Source of the DNA: Chloracidobacterium sp.
Lineage (GTDB): Bacteria; Acidobacteriota; Blastocatellia; Pyrinomonadales; Pyrinomonadaceae
Direction of reading: 5' to 3'
Length of the DNA stretch: 64,000 nt
Assembly (NCBI GenBank): GCA_016711345.1
Contig: JADJTD010000001.1
Location: forward strand, 3,474,001-3,538,000
The notes beneath the pieces are model-generated. The model saw only the letters and a list, made by a program, of their open reading frames with translations. It was not told the DNA's origin and did not search any database. The position numbers and the translations under genes are program-made. Numbering within the stretch: position 1 is the first letter of the stretch; every line of letters begins with the position of its first letter. This document shows positions 52,074 through 60,264 of this stretch, piece by piece.

Positions 52074-52823
52074 ATGGCACTGATCGAGACCGAAAGTCTG
52101 GTCATAAAGAGCTACAATCTGGCCGAGGCAGATCGTATAGTTGTTTTTTTGACGCGCGAACAAGGCATGATCCGCGGCGTGGCAAAAGGAGCAAAGCGGC
52201 TGCAAAGCAAATTCGGCAGCGCACTAGAACCTTTCTCGGTCGTCAAGCTTGAGTACTTTCAGAAGGATGCTGTTGAACTCGTTTCCATCCAAAAGGCCGA
52301 TCTCATCCAATCGCATTTCGCAGCAGTAGCAAATCCGGATTTCCTGCAAAAATTTTCTTATCTCGGAGATATTCTCATCGCGTTTTCTCCGCCGCACGAT
52401 CCTAATGAGACGCTTTACCGAATGGTAAAAGCTTCGATCGAAACCGCTGCTGCTGGCGTTGACAGATTGTTGAGCGTGGGAGTTTATTTTGAACTATGGC
52501 TGCTGCGCCTTTCGGGTTATATGCCTGACTGGAGTAAATGTGACCAGTGTCAGCGAATGTTTGCCGACAGTGAAGAAACTTTTCTTCGCGGAAATTATCA
52601 TCCGATCTGTTTAGAGTGCGCAAAGTCATCTGGCAGATCGCTGAGTGCGACGAGTCGGGTTATGGCATTGGCTGCTCGGCGAATTTCACCGAGTGAGTTT
52701 GCAAACTTTACTGCGGATAAAAGTGACGATCTTCGGTATCTTTCAATTTTGCTAAAGCAGATGATCTCGCAGTCGCTCGGCAGGGAAGTCGTCGGCGAAA
52801 AATCGCTGGCGATAAATAAATAA
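52074..52823 (+). CDS. recO: DNA repair protein RecO
   Basis: 249 residues from the ATG at 52074; an upstream start at 52038 lies inside the small membrane gene. An OB-fold N-terminus (TESLVIKSYNLAEADRIVVFLT) is followed by a helical domain and a zinc-binding CDQCQRMF...HPICLEC pair. RecO loads RecA with RecR and RecF in gap repair. It is directly followed by the LptFG fusion gene (0-base gap). Confidence 0.93.
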   Translation: MALIETESLVIKSYNLAEADRIVVFLTREQGMIRGVAKGAKRLQSKFGSALEPFSVVKLEYFQKDAVELVSIQKADLIQSHFAAVANPDFLQKFSYLGDILIAFSPPHDPNETLYRMVKASIETAAAGVDRLLSVGVYFELWLLRLSGYMPDWSKCDQCQRMFADSEETFLRGNYHPICLECAKSSGRSLSATSRVMALAARRISPSEFANFTADKSDDLRYLSILLKQMISQSLGREVVGEKSLAINK

Positions 52824-55181
52824 ATGAAAAGATCCGGCTGGCTCATTTCAAAATATCTCGTCCTCGCGGTGCTGCCGTATTTTGTATTTTCGTGGCTGCT
52901 GCTGAGCGTGATCTTGTTTGTCCAGCAGGCAAGCCGCTTTTCCGATATTTTCTTTAGCGTCAATATTCCCGCGACGCTGATGTGGCAATTGAGCGCAGCT
53001 CTCGTACCAAATGTTATCGCGTTCACATGTCCGATGGCGATGCTTGTCGGAACGGTGATCGGCCTCGCAAAAATGCAGACCGACAGCGAACTTGTCGCGA
53101 TCCGCGCGGCCGGTGTAGGCAATATTCAGATCACAGTTCCGATCGCAATACTCGGGATATTGCTTTCGGTCTTCGCGTTCGTTGTCAATTTAAAAGGCGT
53201 GCCGCTTGCCGCTGCTCTTGTGCGCAGAGTCGCTCTCCAGACAGCTATCAAAAAGCTGGAATCACCGATCGAGCCCGGCGTTTTCAACAACGAACTCGGC
53301 GGTTACACGATCTTCGTTCGCGACGGCAATGTCGAGACCGGCCGCTGGAGCAACATCTTTATATACAAAGCTGACAAAAGTGCGGCAACGGCGCGTCTGA
53401 TAACGTCAATGCAGGGTCGCATCGATGTGTCCGATCAGAATTCTGAACTTGTTCTTCAGGATGCGGTAGTTACGACGTTGCCTCTCGTGCCTGGTTCTGG
53501 AAAATATGTCTCGGAAAATCTCGGTGAGATTCGGCTTGCGATCAAAACGCAGCGGAGCGAATTGATCGAACGCCTCAGCAAGTCTGGCGGATCGCTCGGT
53601 GAACTCGGCCTGACAGAGCTTGCAGATTACGCATCGAACAGCGAAGGAAAAGATCGCGTCGAGGCGCAGATACTTTGGCAGCGTCGCATCATTCTTTCGA
53701 TCACTCCTTTCATCTTTAGTTTGCTCGGTACCGGAATGACCTTGCGATTCAATCGAGGCGGACGCGGCATGGGCGTGCTGCTCGCTCTGCTGGGATTGAT
53801 CGGATATTATCTGCTCGCATTTCTCGGTGAACAACTTGCTCGCACCGGCACAATGAACGTCATGCTCGGCGGCTTGCTGCCGATCGCAGGAAGTTTGATC
53901 GCGGTCGTTTGGTTTAATTATTCAAGCCGTATCGGGCGTTGGAATTTACCTACGGAAAAGATCGCGGCATTTGCGAATAAATTCCGAACCGCTCCGAACA
54001 AGCTGCAGTTTCGAAATCTTTTTGTTGATGTAACGACGGGCATTCGCGACTTTGACATCACGATCAATCTGCTCAAATACTTTCTGCTTTCGTTCGGATT
54101 TTTGACGACGGTCTTTGTCATCTTTACTGCGTTTGATCTATGGAAATTCGCCGGCACGATCGACGGCGGAATTTTACTCCTTGCGAAGTATCTGTTCTTC
54201 CTGATGCCGTTCATGTATCTGCAGATCGCCCCATCGTCGGCGATGATCGCCACGCTCGCAACCTACGTCATCAAATCACGCCAGAACGAGATCGTCACAT
54301 GGACGTCGGCAGGGCAGAGCGTTTATCGTTTGCTCGTGCCATGCTTTGTGGTGACCGCACTTCTTGGCGCCGTAAATTGGCAGATGCAAGAACGTATTTT
54401 GCCCTTAGCGAACCAGCGTCAGGATGCGATTCGTTCCCTAATCCGCAGCGGCGGTAAATTGGACGATGTTGCGGGCAGACATTGGGTAGCGAACGATAAC
54501 CGAATCTACGAATTCACTATCGCGTCTGATAACGACAAGCGTGTGGCTGATAATTCCGCGACGATAAAACCCGCATCTGCGTCTGATAACGAAATACGAG
54601 ATCGTTCGTGCTCCGCCAATTGTGTGAAAGATCTAAGTGTTTATGAATTCACAACAGGGCAGGCCGGATTGCAATCCTTGTACCGAGCAAAATATGCTTT
54701 TTGGGAGAATGGGAAAATTGTCCTGCTTGGAAATGTAGAGAAAAATGATCTGCGGGAAGGGAAGATCGACACGCAAATTCTTGAAAAAAGGGAAATCGCA
54801 GAGACAGCGGATCCGTTTATAGAAACGCGCGAAAAACCCAGCCATCTCAATATAACCCAGATCAAAGCGCAGCTCGAAAACAGCGATTCCGAACTCGACC
54901 GCCGCAACCTCAGCGTCGCGATTAAAAAGAAATACGCGACGCTTTTCCTGCCGTTCATCATCGCGCTTTTCACGGCACCGTTCGCGCTTTCGCTTAGCCG
55001 AAAAGGGAAGGCAGTGACCGTCGGCTACGCGGTCGGCCTTTGGCTTTTGTTCACCGGCACAAGCAGCGTCTTTGAACAGTTCGGCCTCAACGGTTTTCTC
55101 TCGCCCACATCCGCCGTCTGGTCGCCGCTGCTGATCTTCGCGATGTTCGGCGTCTATCTTCTTTCCAAAGTGAGAACCTAA
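52824..55181 (+). CDS. LptF-LptG fusion (LPS export permease), YjgP/YjgQ family
   Basis: 785 residues. Two complete YjgP/YjgQ-type halves can be seen. The first (1-370) starts ISKYLVLAVLPYFVFSWLLLS and has the MAMLVGTVIGLAKMQTDSELVAIRAAG block; the second (about 395-785) starts ITINLLKYFLLSFGFLTTVF and has SSAMIATLATYVIKSRQNEIVTWTSAG. Each contains three transmembrane helices, a periplasmic beta-jellyroll domain and three further helices. In most Gram-negative bacteria LptF and LptG are separate genes. The LptB ATPase is not in the window. The periplasmic domain of the second half carries a low-complexity stretch (residues 560-600). Confidence 0.88.
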   Translation: MKRSGWLISKYLVLAVLPYFVFSWLLLSVILFVQQASRFSDIFFSVNIPATLMWQLSAALVPNVIAFTCPMAMLVGTVIGLAKMQTDSELVAIRAAGVGNIQITVPIAILGILLSVFAFVVNLKGVPLAAALVRRVALQTAIKKLESPIEPGVFNNELGGYTIFVRDGNVETGRWSNIFIYKADKSAATARLITSMQGRIDVSDQNSELVLQDAVVTTLPLVPGSGKYVSENLGEIRLAIKTQRSELIERLSKSGGSLGELGLTELADYASNSEGKDRVEAQILWQRRIILSITPFIFSLLGTGMTLRFNRGGRGMGVLLALLGLIGYYLLAFLGEQLARTGTMNVMLGGLLPIAGSLIAVVWFNYSSRIGRWNLPTEKIAAFANKFRTAPNKLQFRNLFVDVTTGIRDFDITINLLKYFLLSFGFLTTVFVIFTAFDLWKFAGTIDGGILLLAKYLFFLMPFMYLQIAPSSAMIATLATYVIKSRQNEIVTWTSAGQSVYRLLVPCFVVTALLGAVNWQMQERILPLANQRQDAIRSLIRSGGKLDDVAGRHWVANDNRIYEFTIASDNDKRVADNSATIKPASASDNEIRDRSCSANCVKDLSVYEFTTGQAGLQSLYRAKYAFWENGKIVLLGNVEKNDLREGKIDTQILEKREIAETADPFIETREKPSHLNITQIKAQLENSDSELDRRNLSVAIKKKYATLFLPFIIALFTAPFALSLSRKGKAVTVGYAVGLWLLFTGTSSVFEQFGLNGFLSPTSAVWSPLLIFAMFGVYLLSKVRT

Positions 55182-55447
55182 TGCTCTACATGGTGATCGA
55201 AAATTTCAAAGACCGCAACGCCGCCGCCGTTTACAAACGGTTTCAAGAAAAGGGAAGAATGATGCCCGACGGCCTCAACTACATCGACAGTTGGATCGAA
55301 CCAAATCACGAACGTTGCTTCCAGCTAATGGAAACCGACGATCCAGCACTATTCGACCAATGGACCGCAAACTGGAACGACCTCGTGGATTTCGAGATCG
55401 TCCCAGTCATCACCTCAAAAGAAGCCCGCGATAAAGTTCTTGCTTAA
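55181..55447 (+). CDS. DUF3303-family small protein
   Basis: 88 residues that match the short alpha/beta DUF3303 pattern: MLYMVIENFKDRNAAAVYKRF, YIDSWIEPNHERCFQLMETDD, WNDLVDFEIVPV. The start overlaps the LptFG stop by 1 base. Function unknown; relatives often lie in unrelated operons. Confidence 0.8.
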   Translation: MLYMVIENFKDRNAAAVYKRFQEKGRMMPDGLNYIDSWIEPNHERCFQLMETDDPALFDQWTANWNDLVDFEIVPVITSKEARDKVLA

Positions 55448-55458
55448 AAGTAGCTGTT

Positions 55459-56304
55459 TCACCCCGACGAGTCAGGTATTTCAACGACACTTTGCGGGCT
55501 GAGATTCAGATTATTCTGGCCTGCAATAACTGAAACCGGAGCGTTCCACAAAGCAAATCCTCGCCCGACCTTTGTTACTCCAAACAGATAATATTCTTTC
55601 GGAGAAATGCCTTGCAGGCTGGCGTTGCCGCCGCTGTCGGTCGTACCCGAATATTTCGAATGCGACGCAACAGCCCGCATCGCCGAATGCATAAAATCGC
55701 CGTAGCGATCAGGGAAAACTATCGCAAGCCCGAGGCTGCTCATCAGATCGTTTCCTTCGATCGGCACGACGCGGGCGTCGCTCAAGATGGCTTCAACGTC
55801 CTTATCAAGCAGATAGAATTTCGCGTTTCTTACATTCTGCGGAGCTCCTGTTTTCGGAGCGATACGAGCATTGATCACAACCGTACCCTTGTCGGATGGA
55901 GGAGCAACCGGGACCGAAGTCGTGGTGCCCGGCACGGTCGTAGCAGTGGTCTGTCCCGGCGGAACCGTCACCGTTTGCGAGTCAGTAGATGCTACGCTCG
56001 TCGTTCGAGTTTCGCGCAAAGGCTCGGACGGAGTCGCTCTCGAATTAGCGCGGACACTGATATTTGTATTTGCCGAATCGTCAGTTCCACGCAGCGCCAC
56101 AAAAACCAAAAAGATAAGCACAACGACAACTATGCCGACCGGAACAAAAGCCCAAGTCGGAAAGCCAGATTCACGCTGCACCGGCGGAGCAACCACATAA
56201 TTCGTTTCGGTCACCGGTTTCATCACCGGCCGCCCGCAATTAGGACAAGCCACCGCCGTAGTCGATATCTCATGCCCACATTCCGCACAATAAGTTAATG
56301 CCAT
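55459..56304 (-). CDS. Zinc-ribbon membrane protein with exported C-terminal domain
   Basis: 281 residues. An N-terminal zinc ribbon (CAECGHEIS...CPNCGRPV) is followed by one transmembrane helix (about residues 48-70), a Thr/Val/Pro-rich linker (about 85-145) and a C-terminal domain that resembles carboxypeptidase-regulatory beta sandwiches (GNASLQGISPKEYYLFGV). It is another of the zinc-ribbon membrane proteins in the window; function unknown. The topology puts the zinc ribbon in the cytosol. Confidence 0.7.
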   Translation of the reverse strand: MALTYCAECGHEISTTAVACPNCGRPVMKPVTETNYVVAPPVQRESGFPTWAFVPVGIVVVVLIFLVFVALRGTDDSANTNISVRANSRATPSEPLRETRTTSVASTDSQTVTVPPGQTTATTVPGTTTSVPVAPPSDKGTVVINARIAPKTGAPQNVRNAKFYLLDKDVEAILSDARVVPIEGNDLMSSLGLAIVFPDRYGDFMHSAMRAVASHSKYSGTTDSGGNASLQGISPKEYYLFGVTKVGRGFALWNAPVSVIAGQNNLNLSPQSVVEIPDSSG

Positions 56305-56624
56305 TTATTTTCGTCCCCTTGTCGCTGGCTTCACGCCTGACTAAACTAGTGTGACAAAAGTTTTCCAGAGTCTCTGTCTGCAAACAGACATAAGGGTTCG
56401 GCTCGTGCCTGTTTTTTCAAGGTCAAATCCGGCACTATTCACTATCAACTATTCACTATTCACTGTTTTTTGTGCTACATTTGCGCTGATAAATTTCAGG
56501 ACGCAGGTTATCCAACTTGTGAGCAATTGTAGTTAAATTGTTTGTTAATTTGAGACGCTTCGTGCGGTAACGTGGGTGAAGCCTTGTTCTTACTAAACTA
56601 AGCATTCAAACCAAAAGATTTCCT
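56305..56624. other. Intergenic gap with a TATTCAC short repeat
   Basis: In this 320-base gap the only structure I see is a run of CACTATTCACTATCAACTATT-type direct repeats at 56434-56465, ending in a T-run. No gene or clear terminator is supported. It marks the edge of the accessory segment that follows. Confidence 0.4.
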
Positions 56625-58190
56625 ATGGCTAAAGTATATTTAGACGCACTACTTCCGAGAGAGGACTTTGAAGCTGAAGAAACGGAGACCTCAATGAAAA
56701 AAAAAGAGTCTTTCTCAATCTCCGACATACGTGAGACGGATTTTTTTTACAGATCATTAAGAAAACCGGACTTCCAAAGAGAAACAAATGAATGGGATCC
56801 AAAGCGTGTTGTTCAGCTAGTTAAGAGTTTTGTAGACGGGGAGCTAATTCCAGCTATCATTCTCTGGCATAGTAAAAGCGGTCTCAGCTTCGTTATCGAT
56901 GGATCCCATAGACTCAGTTCCTTAATCGCATGGATAAATGACGATTACGGAAGTGGAACAACCTCCAAGACTAATCTCCAGGGCCTCGTGCCCGAGGAAC
57001 AGATCGCCGCTGCTGCTAGAACGAGGAAACTAGTTGAAAAGCAGGTTGGTCGATATTCGGATTATGTACTCGCCGCAAGTTCTCCGGAAAAAGTAGCTCC
57101 CGAAATAGCGGCGCGGGCTAAAAAACTTGGTGCTCTTGCAGTTCAACTTCAATGGGTTGAAGGTAATGCTCAAACGGCCGAAACCTCGTTTTTCAATATC
57201 AATCAACAAGCGGTAAAAATCAACGAAACCGAACTTAAGCTTATCAAATCTCGAAAACGGCCCAACGGAATTGCCGCGAGGGCAATTATCAAAGAAGGAC
57301 AAAGTCATCATTACTGGTCTAAGTTCTCTCAAGAAGTTTCGGAGCAAATAGAGGAGCTGTCGCACGAGTTGAGCGACCTGATGTTTCTGCCCAAATTAAA
57401 AAATCCCGTTAAAACACTTGATTTGCCAATTGGTGGTAAAGGGTATTCTGCGCAAAGTCCATTATTGGTTTTTGAACTCGTTAACGCAGTCAACAATGTG
57501 GGTACTAGCGAACTTAACGAGGATATCGACGGCGCAGTTGCTGTTCAATTTCTTAAGAACACTCTAAAGGTCGTTCGAAGGGTCAACAGCTTACATCCAT
57601 CTTCACTTGGCCTTCACCCTGCCGTTTATTTCTATTCTAGAGGCGGTCGTCACAAGTCAGCCTCGTTTTCGGCGATTATTGAGTTTTTGATCGAATTAGA
57701 TTCGAAGCGTCTTTTAAAAGAGTTCACTTCAATAAGGAGCATATTTGAAGACATTCTTTTGGACGATGACTATATTCCAGAACAAATTCTCCGTCATCAT
57801 CGAACTGCGGCCAAGGCGGTGCCGCACATCACCACGTATTTCCGTCATCTTATGGAACACCTGTTGGCGGCCAAAAAAATACCCAATTTCACTATTGTCA
57901 ACGATGACGTGGTGAGAGAAGTTCTTTCAAAGAAGGAATATCGGTTTGTGAAAACCGTGGCGGTCGAGAATGAGTCCAGCGAGGGAGAATCGTTTTCCGA
58001 TGAAACGAAATCTGCTGTCTTCATTACGGAGGCACTTCAAAGGGCTATACGGTGTAAGATATGCAACGCTCGAATGCACATCAACTCCATAACGATCGAC
58101 CACATTCAACGCAAATCTGAAGGTGGAACGGCGGCTCTCGACAACGCTCAGGTCGCTCATCCGTTTTGTAATACAACAGTCAAACATTAG
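56625..58190 (+). CDS. DUF262/ParB-like protein with C-terminal HNH endonuclease domain
   Basis: 521 residues. Residues 45-115 look like a DUF262 or DndB-type ParB-fold (RKPDFQRETNEWDPKRVVQLVKSF, VIDGSHRLSSLIAW, where DGSHR replaces the usual DGQQR). A helical middle of about 350 residues follows. The C-terminus (about 478-521) is an HNH motif: CKICNARM, IDHIQRKSEGG, N, and HPFCN. DUF262-HNH proteins (GmrSD-like) often restrict modified phage DNA. Here it is a single gene beside a toxin-antitoxin pair and lower in GC than its surroundings, consistent with recent transfer. A defence role is inference. Confidence 0.75.
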   Translation: MAKVYLDALLPREDFEAEETETSMKKKESFSISDIRETDFFYRSLRKPDFQRETNEWDPKRVVQLVKSFVDGELIPAIILWHSKSGLSFVIDGSHRLSSLIAWINDDYGSGTTSKTNLQGLVPEEQIAAAARTRKLVEKQVGRYSDYVLAASSPEKVAPEIAARAKKLGALAVQLQWVEGNAQTAETSFFNINQQAVKINETELKLIKSRKRPNGIAARAIIKEGQSHHYWSKFSQEVSEQIEELSHELSDLMFLPKLKNPVKTLDLPIGGKGYSAQSPLLVFELVNAVNNVGTSELNEDIDGAVAVQFLKNTLKVVRRVNSLHPSSLGLHPAVYFYSRGGRHKSASFSAIIEFLIELDSKRLLKEFTSIRSIFEDILLDDDYIPEQILRHHRTAAKAVPHITTYFRHLMEHLLAAKKIPNFTIVNDDVVREVLSKKEYRFVKTVAVENESSEGESFSDETKSAVFITEALQRAIRCKICNARMHINSITIDHIQRKSEGGTAALDNAQVAHPFCNTTVKH

Positions 58191-58393
58191 GGGAATACAC
58201 GGAAACCGCAAGAGACTTTATAGCTCTTTTTCTAATAACCCTTTGACGCGACTACGCTTCCTGCTTTTTGACTTTCAGAGTTTAAGCAGCCAGAGGGCGG
58301 ACGGTTTTTCGGCGGCGATTTTGTGATGCCTGCCACAGATCGTATTGGCCGGTATAGTTGATTGTAAGGAGTATTTAGATAAAATAAGGGGCG

Positions 58394-58579
58394 ATGAAGG
58401 CGGAAGCTAAACTCACAAGTAAATGGCGGATTACCGTGCCAAAGCAAGTGCGCGAGGCTTTGGGGATAAAGCCTGGGGACAAGATCATTTTCGAGCAAAT
58501 TGGGAATGACATTTTTGTCCGGCGTGCCATTGGAAGGCGCTCCTTCACGGATAGAAATTTGCTTAACATTTTAATGTGA
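58394..58579 (+). CDS. AbrB/SpoVT-type DNA-binding protein (antitoxin-like)
   Basis: 61 residues. It has the swapped-hairpin AbrB fold pattern (AKLTSKWRITVPKQVREALGIKPGDKIIFEQIG). AGGGGCG precedes the ATG at 58394. Such proteins are usually antitoxins of PIN-type VapBC modules, but no PIN gene follows; instead a ParD/ParE-like pair starts 18 bases on. It may be an orphan or a third component. Confidence 0.8.
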   Translation: MKAEAKLTSKWRITVPKQVREALGIKPGDKIIFEQIGNDIFVRRAIGRRSFTDRNLLNILM

Positions 58580-58597
58580 GTAAGCTAAAATTGGGAT

Positions 58598-58822
58598 ATG
58601 TCAGTTATAGCAGAAGTAGAACAATTGGCCTTGTCACTTACGGACAATGAGCGTGCCCAACTCGCCGATAAGCTGATCGCGTCTTTGCCGGACGATTTTA
58701 TAGACGAAGCCGAGATCGAAGAAGCTCTTCAACGCAGCCGCGAGATGGATGAAGAACCAAGTCGGATCATCACGCTGGAGCAGCTTGATGGAATGATTGC
58801 GGATCGCCCCCGCCACAGATGA
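58598..58822 (+). CDS. Addiction-module antitoxin (TIGR02574/ParD-like)
   Basis: 74 residues, acidic. The start VEQLALSLTDNERAQLADKLIASLPDD matches the putative addiction module component family. The stop overlaps the next gene by 4 bases, typical of toxin-antitoxin pairs. It is expected to neutralise the ParE-like protein and repress its own promoter. Confidence 0.85.
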   Translation: MSVIAEVEQLALSLTDNERAQLADKLIASLPDDFIDEAEIEEALQRSREMDEEPSRIITLEQLDGMIADRPRHR

Positions 58823-59109
58823 AGGTAGAGCTGGACTCAAAGGTTTATACCGATCTTCTGGAAATCATGGAATATTATGATGGCGAGGGCGGGCCCGAAT
58901 TGGCAGCAGATTTTTATGCACAGTTTCGCCTTTACGCAAAAGCGGCTGGCGAAAGACCGTATTCTTTCCCGAAGGCCGGAGGGCTTAGACGAGTGAACCT
59001 GCCGAAGTTTTCACACCACTTTCTGTTTCAAATTGTGGATGACGAGATAGTAAGAATTCTTATCGTTAAGCATGATCGTCGCCATCCAGCTCTTGGACTT
59101 GATCGATAA
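58819..59109 (+). CDS. ParE/RelE-superfamily toxin
   Basis: 96 residues of the RelE/ParE fold: ILKE-like LLEIMEYYDGEGGPELAADFYAQF, a PYSFPKAGGLRRVNLPKF central strand pair, and the end FQIVDDEIVRILIVKHDRRHP. ParE members poison DNA gyrase, RelE members cut mRNA; the sequence alone favours the ParE-like subgroup found with TIGR02574 antitoxins. Confidence 0.87.
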   Translation: MKVELDSKVYTDLLEIMEYYDGEGGPELAADFYAQFRLYAKAAGERPYSFPKAGGLRRVNLPKFSHHFLFQIVDDEIVRILIVKHDRRHPALGLDR

Positions 59110-59198
59110 GACGTGCGGTCCGCCAGCTCCGCGAATCCGAGTTGCATTCCGAAACTAATACCAGTCAAGGTTTGACGGTTCATCGCTGAGCAAAAGCG

Positions 59199-59798
59199 TT
59201 ATTCCTCATCTAGGCTGATGCGGATGCCTAGAGAATCACGGACGTGTTTTTTCTTTCTTCCTTTGGAGTCGATGGAATACCAGACGACGGGTTTGCCGAG
59301 GCGGTCTTCTGATTCGATCCAGATCTCTTTGTCGTGATCGTTTATCGCGTGTTTTAGGCCGCTCAGTGACGCTCGCACTGCGCGGAGGCTGGGCGGTTTT
59401 TTCTTTGCTTTTTTCCAGCCGCCTCTGCTGCAGGTCACGGCCGTTCGCAGATCGAGGATAAGAACTTTGTCTTCGATAAACGGGAAAGGGAAGCGGAGCG
59501 AATGCTCGAGCTCGATGCCGTTTTCGCGCATGAAAGGCCTTGAGCGGACGACGCGGTTTGAACGTGCATGGCGAACCCGGACAAGCACGGCGTTGTGAGC
59601 GTCGGGATGTGCGGGCTTTAAACCTATGGTGCGGGTCGATTCTTCATAAAACAGAAACATCGCCTCCGGCTCGCCCAGCTTCTTAAATGTATCAAGGTCA
59701 AACGTGATCTCGCCGCTCGGGTTGATCGATGACCGTATCTCGTCCGGAATGCGCCGCGCCGCAACACCTTTAAATTCTTTCCAGCTTCTTCTTATCAT
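59199..59798 (-). CDS. Hypothetical protein
   Basis: 199 residues from the ATG at 59798; the open frame extends to a TTG at 59849. The N-terminal half (INPSGEITFDLDTFKKLGEPEAMFLFY, RTIGLKPAH) has a beta-rich look like a small AbrB- or MraZ-like barrel. The C-terminus is basic (KKAKKKPPS, SKGRKKKHVRD) and may bind nucleic acid. No family is recognised. It is convergent with the toxin gene. Confidence 0.6.
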   Translation of the reverse strand: MIRRSWKEFKGVAARRIPDEIRSSINPSGEITFDLDTFKKLGEPEAMFLFYEESTRTIGLKPAHPDAHNAVLVRVRHARSNRVVRSRPFMRENGIELEHSLRFPFPFIEDKVLILDLRTAVTCSRGGWKKAKKKPPSLRAVRASLSGLKHAINDHDKEIWIESEDRLGKPVVWYSIDSKGRKKKHVRDSLGIRISLDEE

Positions 59799-59852
59799 AA
59801 TAAAATAAATATCGCACAGAACAATGGGCATTGCAAGTGTGAAACGCAAGAA

Positions 59853-59932
59853 TTCACCACAGAGACACTGAGAACACAGAGAAAACAGAATCTGACCTTC
59901 CTTCTCCGTGCTCTCTGTGCCTCTGTGGTTAA
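59853..59932. repeat. Dispersed palindromic element (CACAGAG type)
   Basis: TTCACCACAGAGACACTGAG (arm to about 59883) and CTCTGTGCCTCTGTGGTTAA (right arm to 59932) are inverted. Half elements are at 39610-39641 and inside the lipoprotein gene at 48390-48420. Confidence 0.7.
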
Positions 59933-60019
59933 TCTCTTGCCGACCATTCCGTCCATCCCGCCAACGCCGCCGGGGTTGGACCGTCGCTGCCAGGGAAAGT
60001 AATTTTAAGGTGATTTTTT

Positions 60020-60098
60020 GATGGCTTTTTGGGGGTCTAAAGTGGCTTTTTGACGTTCAAAAGTGGCTTTTTGGGGTCCGCCGATGGCTTTTTGTTGA
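60020..60098 (-). repeat. 21-bp tandem repeat, locus B
   Basis: Four units of (A/G)TGGCTTTTTG (plus strand) have their T at 60022, 60043, 60064 and 60085, an exact 21-base period. Read on the minus strand, a 45-codon frame (60142 to 60005) encodes QKA(I/T)---  seven-residue repeats ending at TAA. I do not claim that this frame is expressed. The same motif and period occur at 20062-20122. The surrounding 59933-60181 sequence shows no other gene. Confidence 0.7.
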
Positions 60099-60181
60099 TC
60101 AGTCGAGGGGTTATTCGCACAAAAGCCTGTATTTACGGGCATATCCAGTGATTTTTTAAAGCCTTCGGAATAGAAGAACAC

Positions 60182-60210
60182 AAAAAAAGACCCAGCATAT
60201 TGCCGAGTCT
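60182..60210 (-). terminator. Rho-independent terminator of ahcY
   Basis: On the minus strand AGACTCGGCA pairs with TGCTGGGTCT (with G-U wobbles) across a 3-base loop and is followed by seven T. It lies 55 bases beyond the ahcY stop. Confidence 0.78.
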
Positions 60211-60219
60211 TTGTGAATT

Positions 60220-60260
60220 GATGTTGCGTGTTTCGCCCTTACTAACGTGCGGGCTTCTGC
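60220..60260. repeat. Element of the AAGCCCGCACG family, copy 2 (one arm)
   Basis: ATGTTGCGTGTTTCGCCCTTACTAACGTGCGGGCTTCTGCA is very close to one arm of the palindrome at 49919-49992. It lies directly beyond the ahcY stop codon. Confidence 0.7.
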
Positions 60261-60264
60261 ATCT

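Noticed and set aside
58232..58498. Minus-strand 88-codon frame over the AbrB gene
   Set aside because: It overlaps the well-supported AbrB-type gene antisense and has no family-like sequence or ribosome-binding site.
60020..60098. Possible CRISPR array
   Set aside because: The units are contiguous 21-base tandem repeats with no unique spacers of 25-40 bases, and no cas genes are present.
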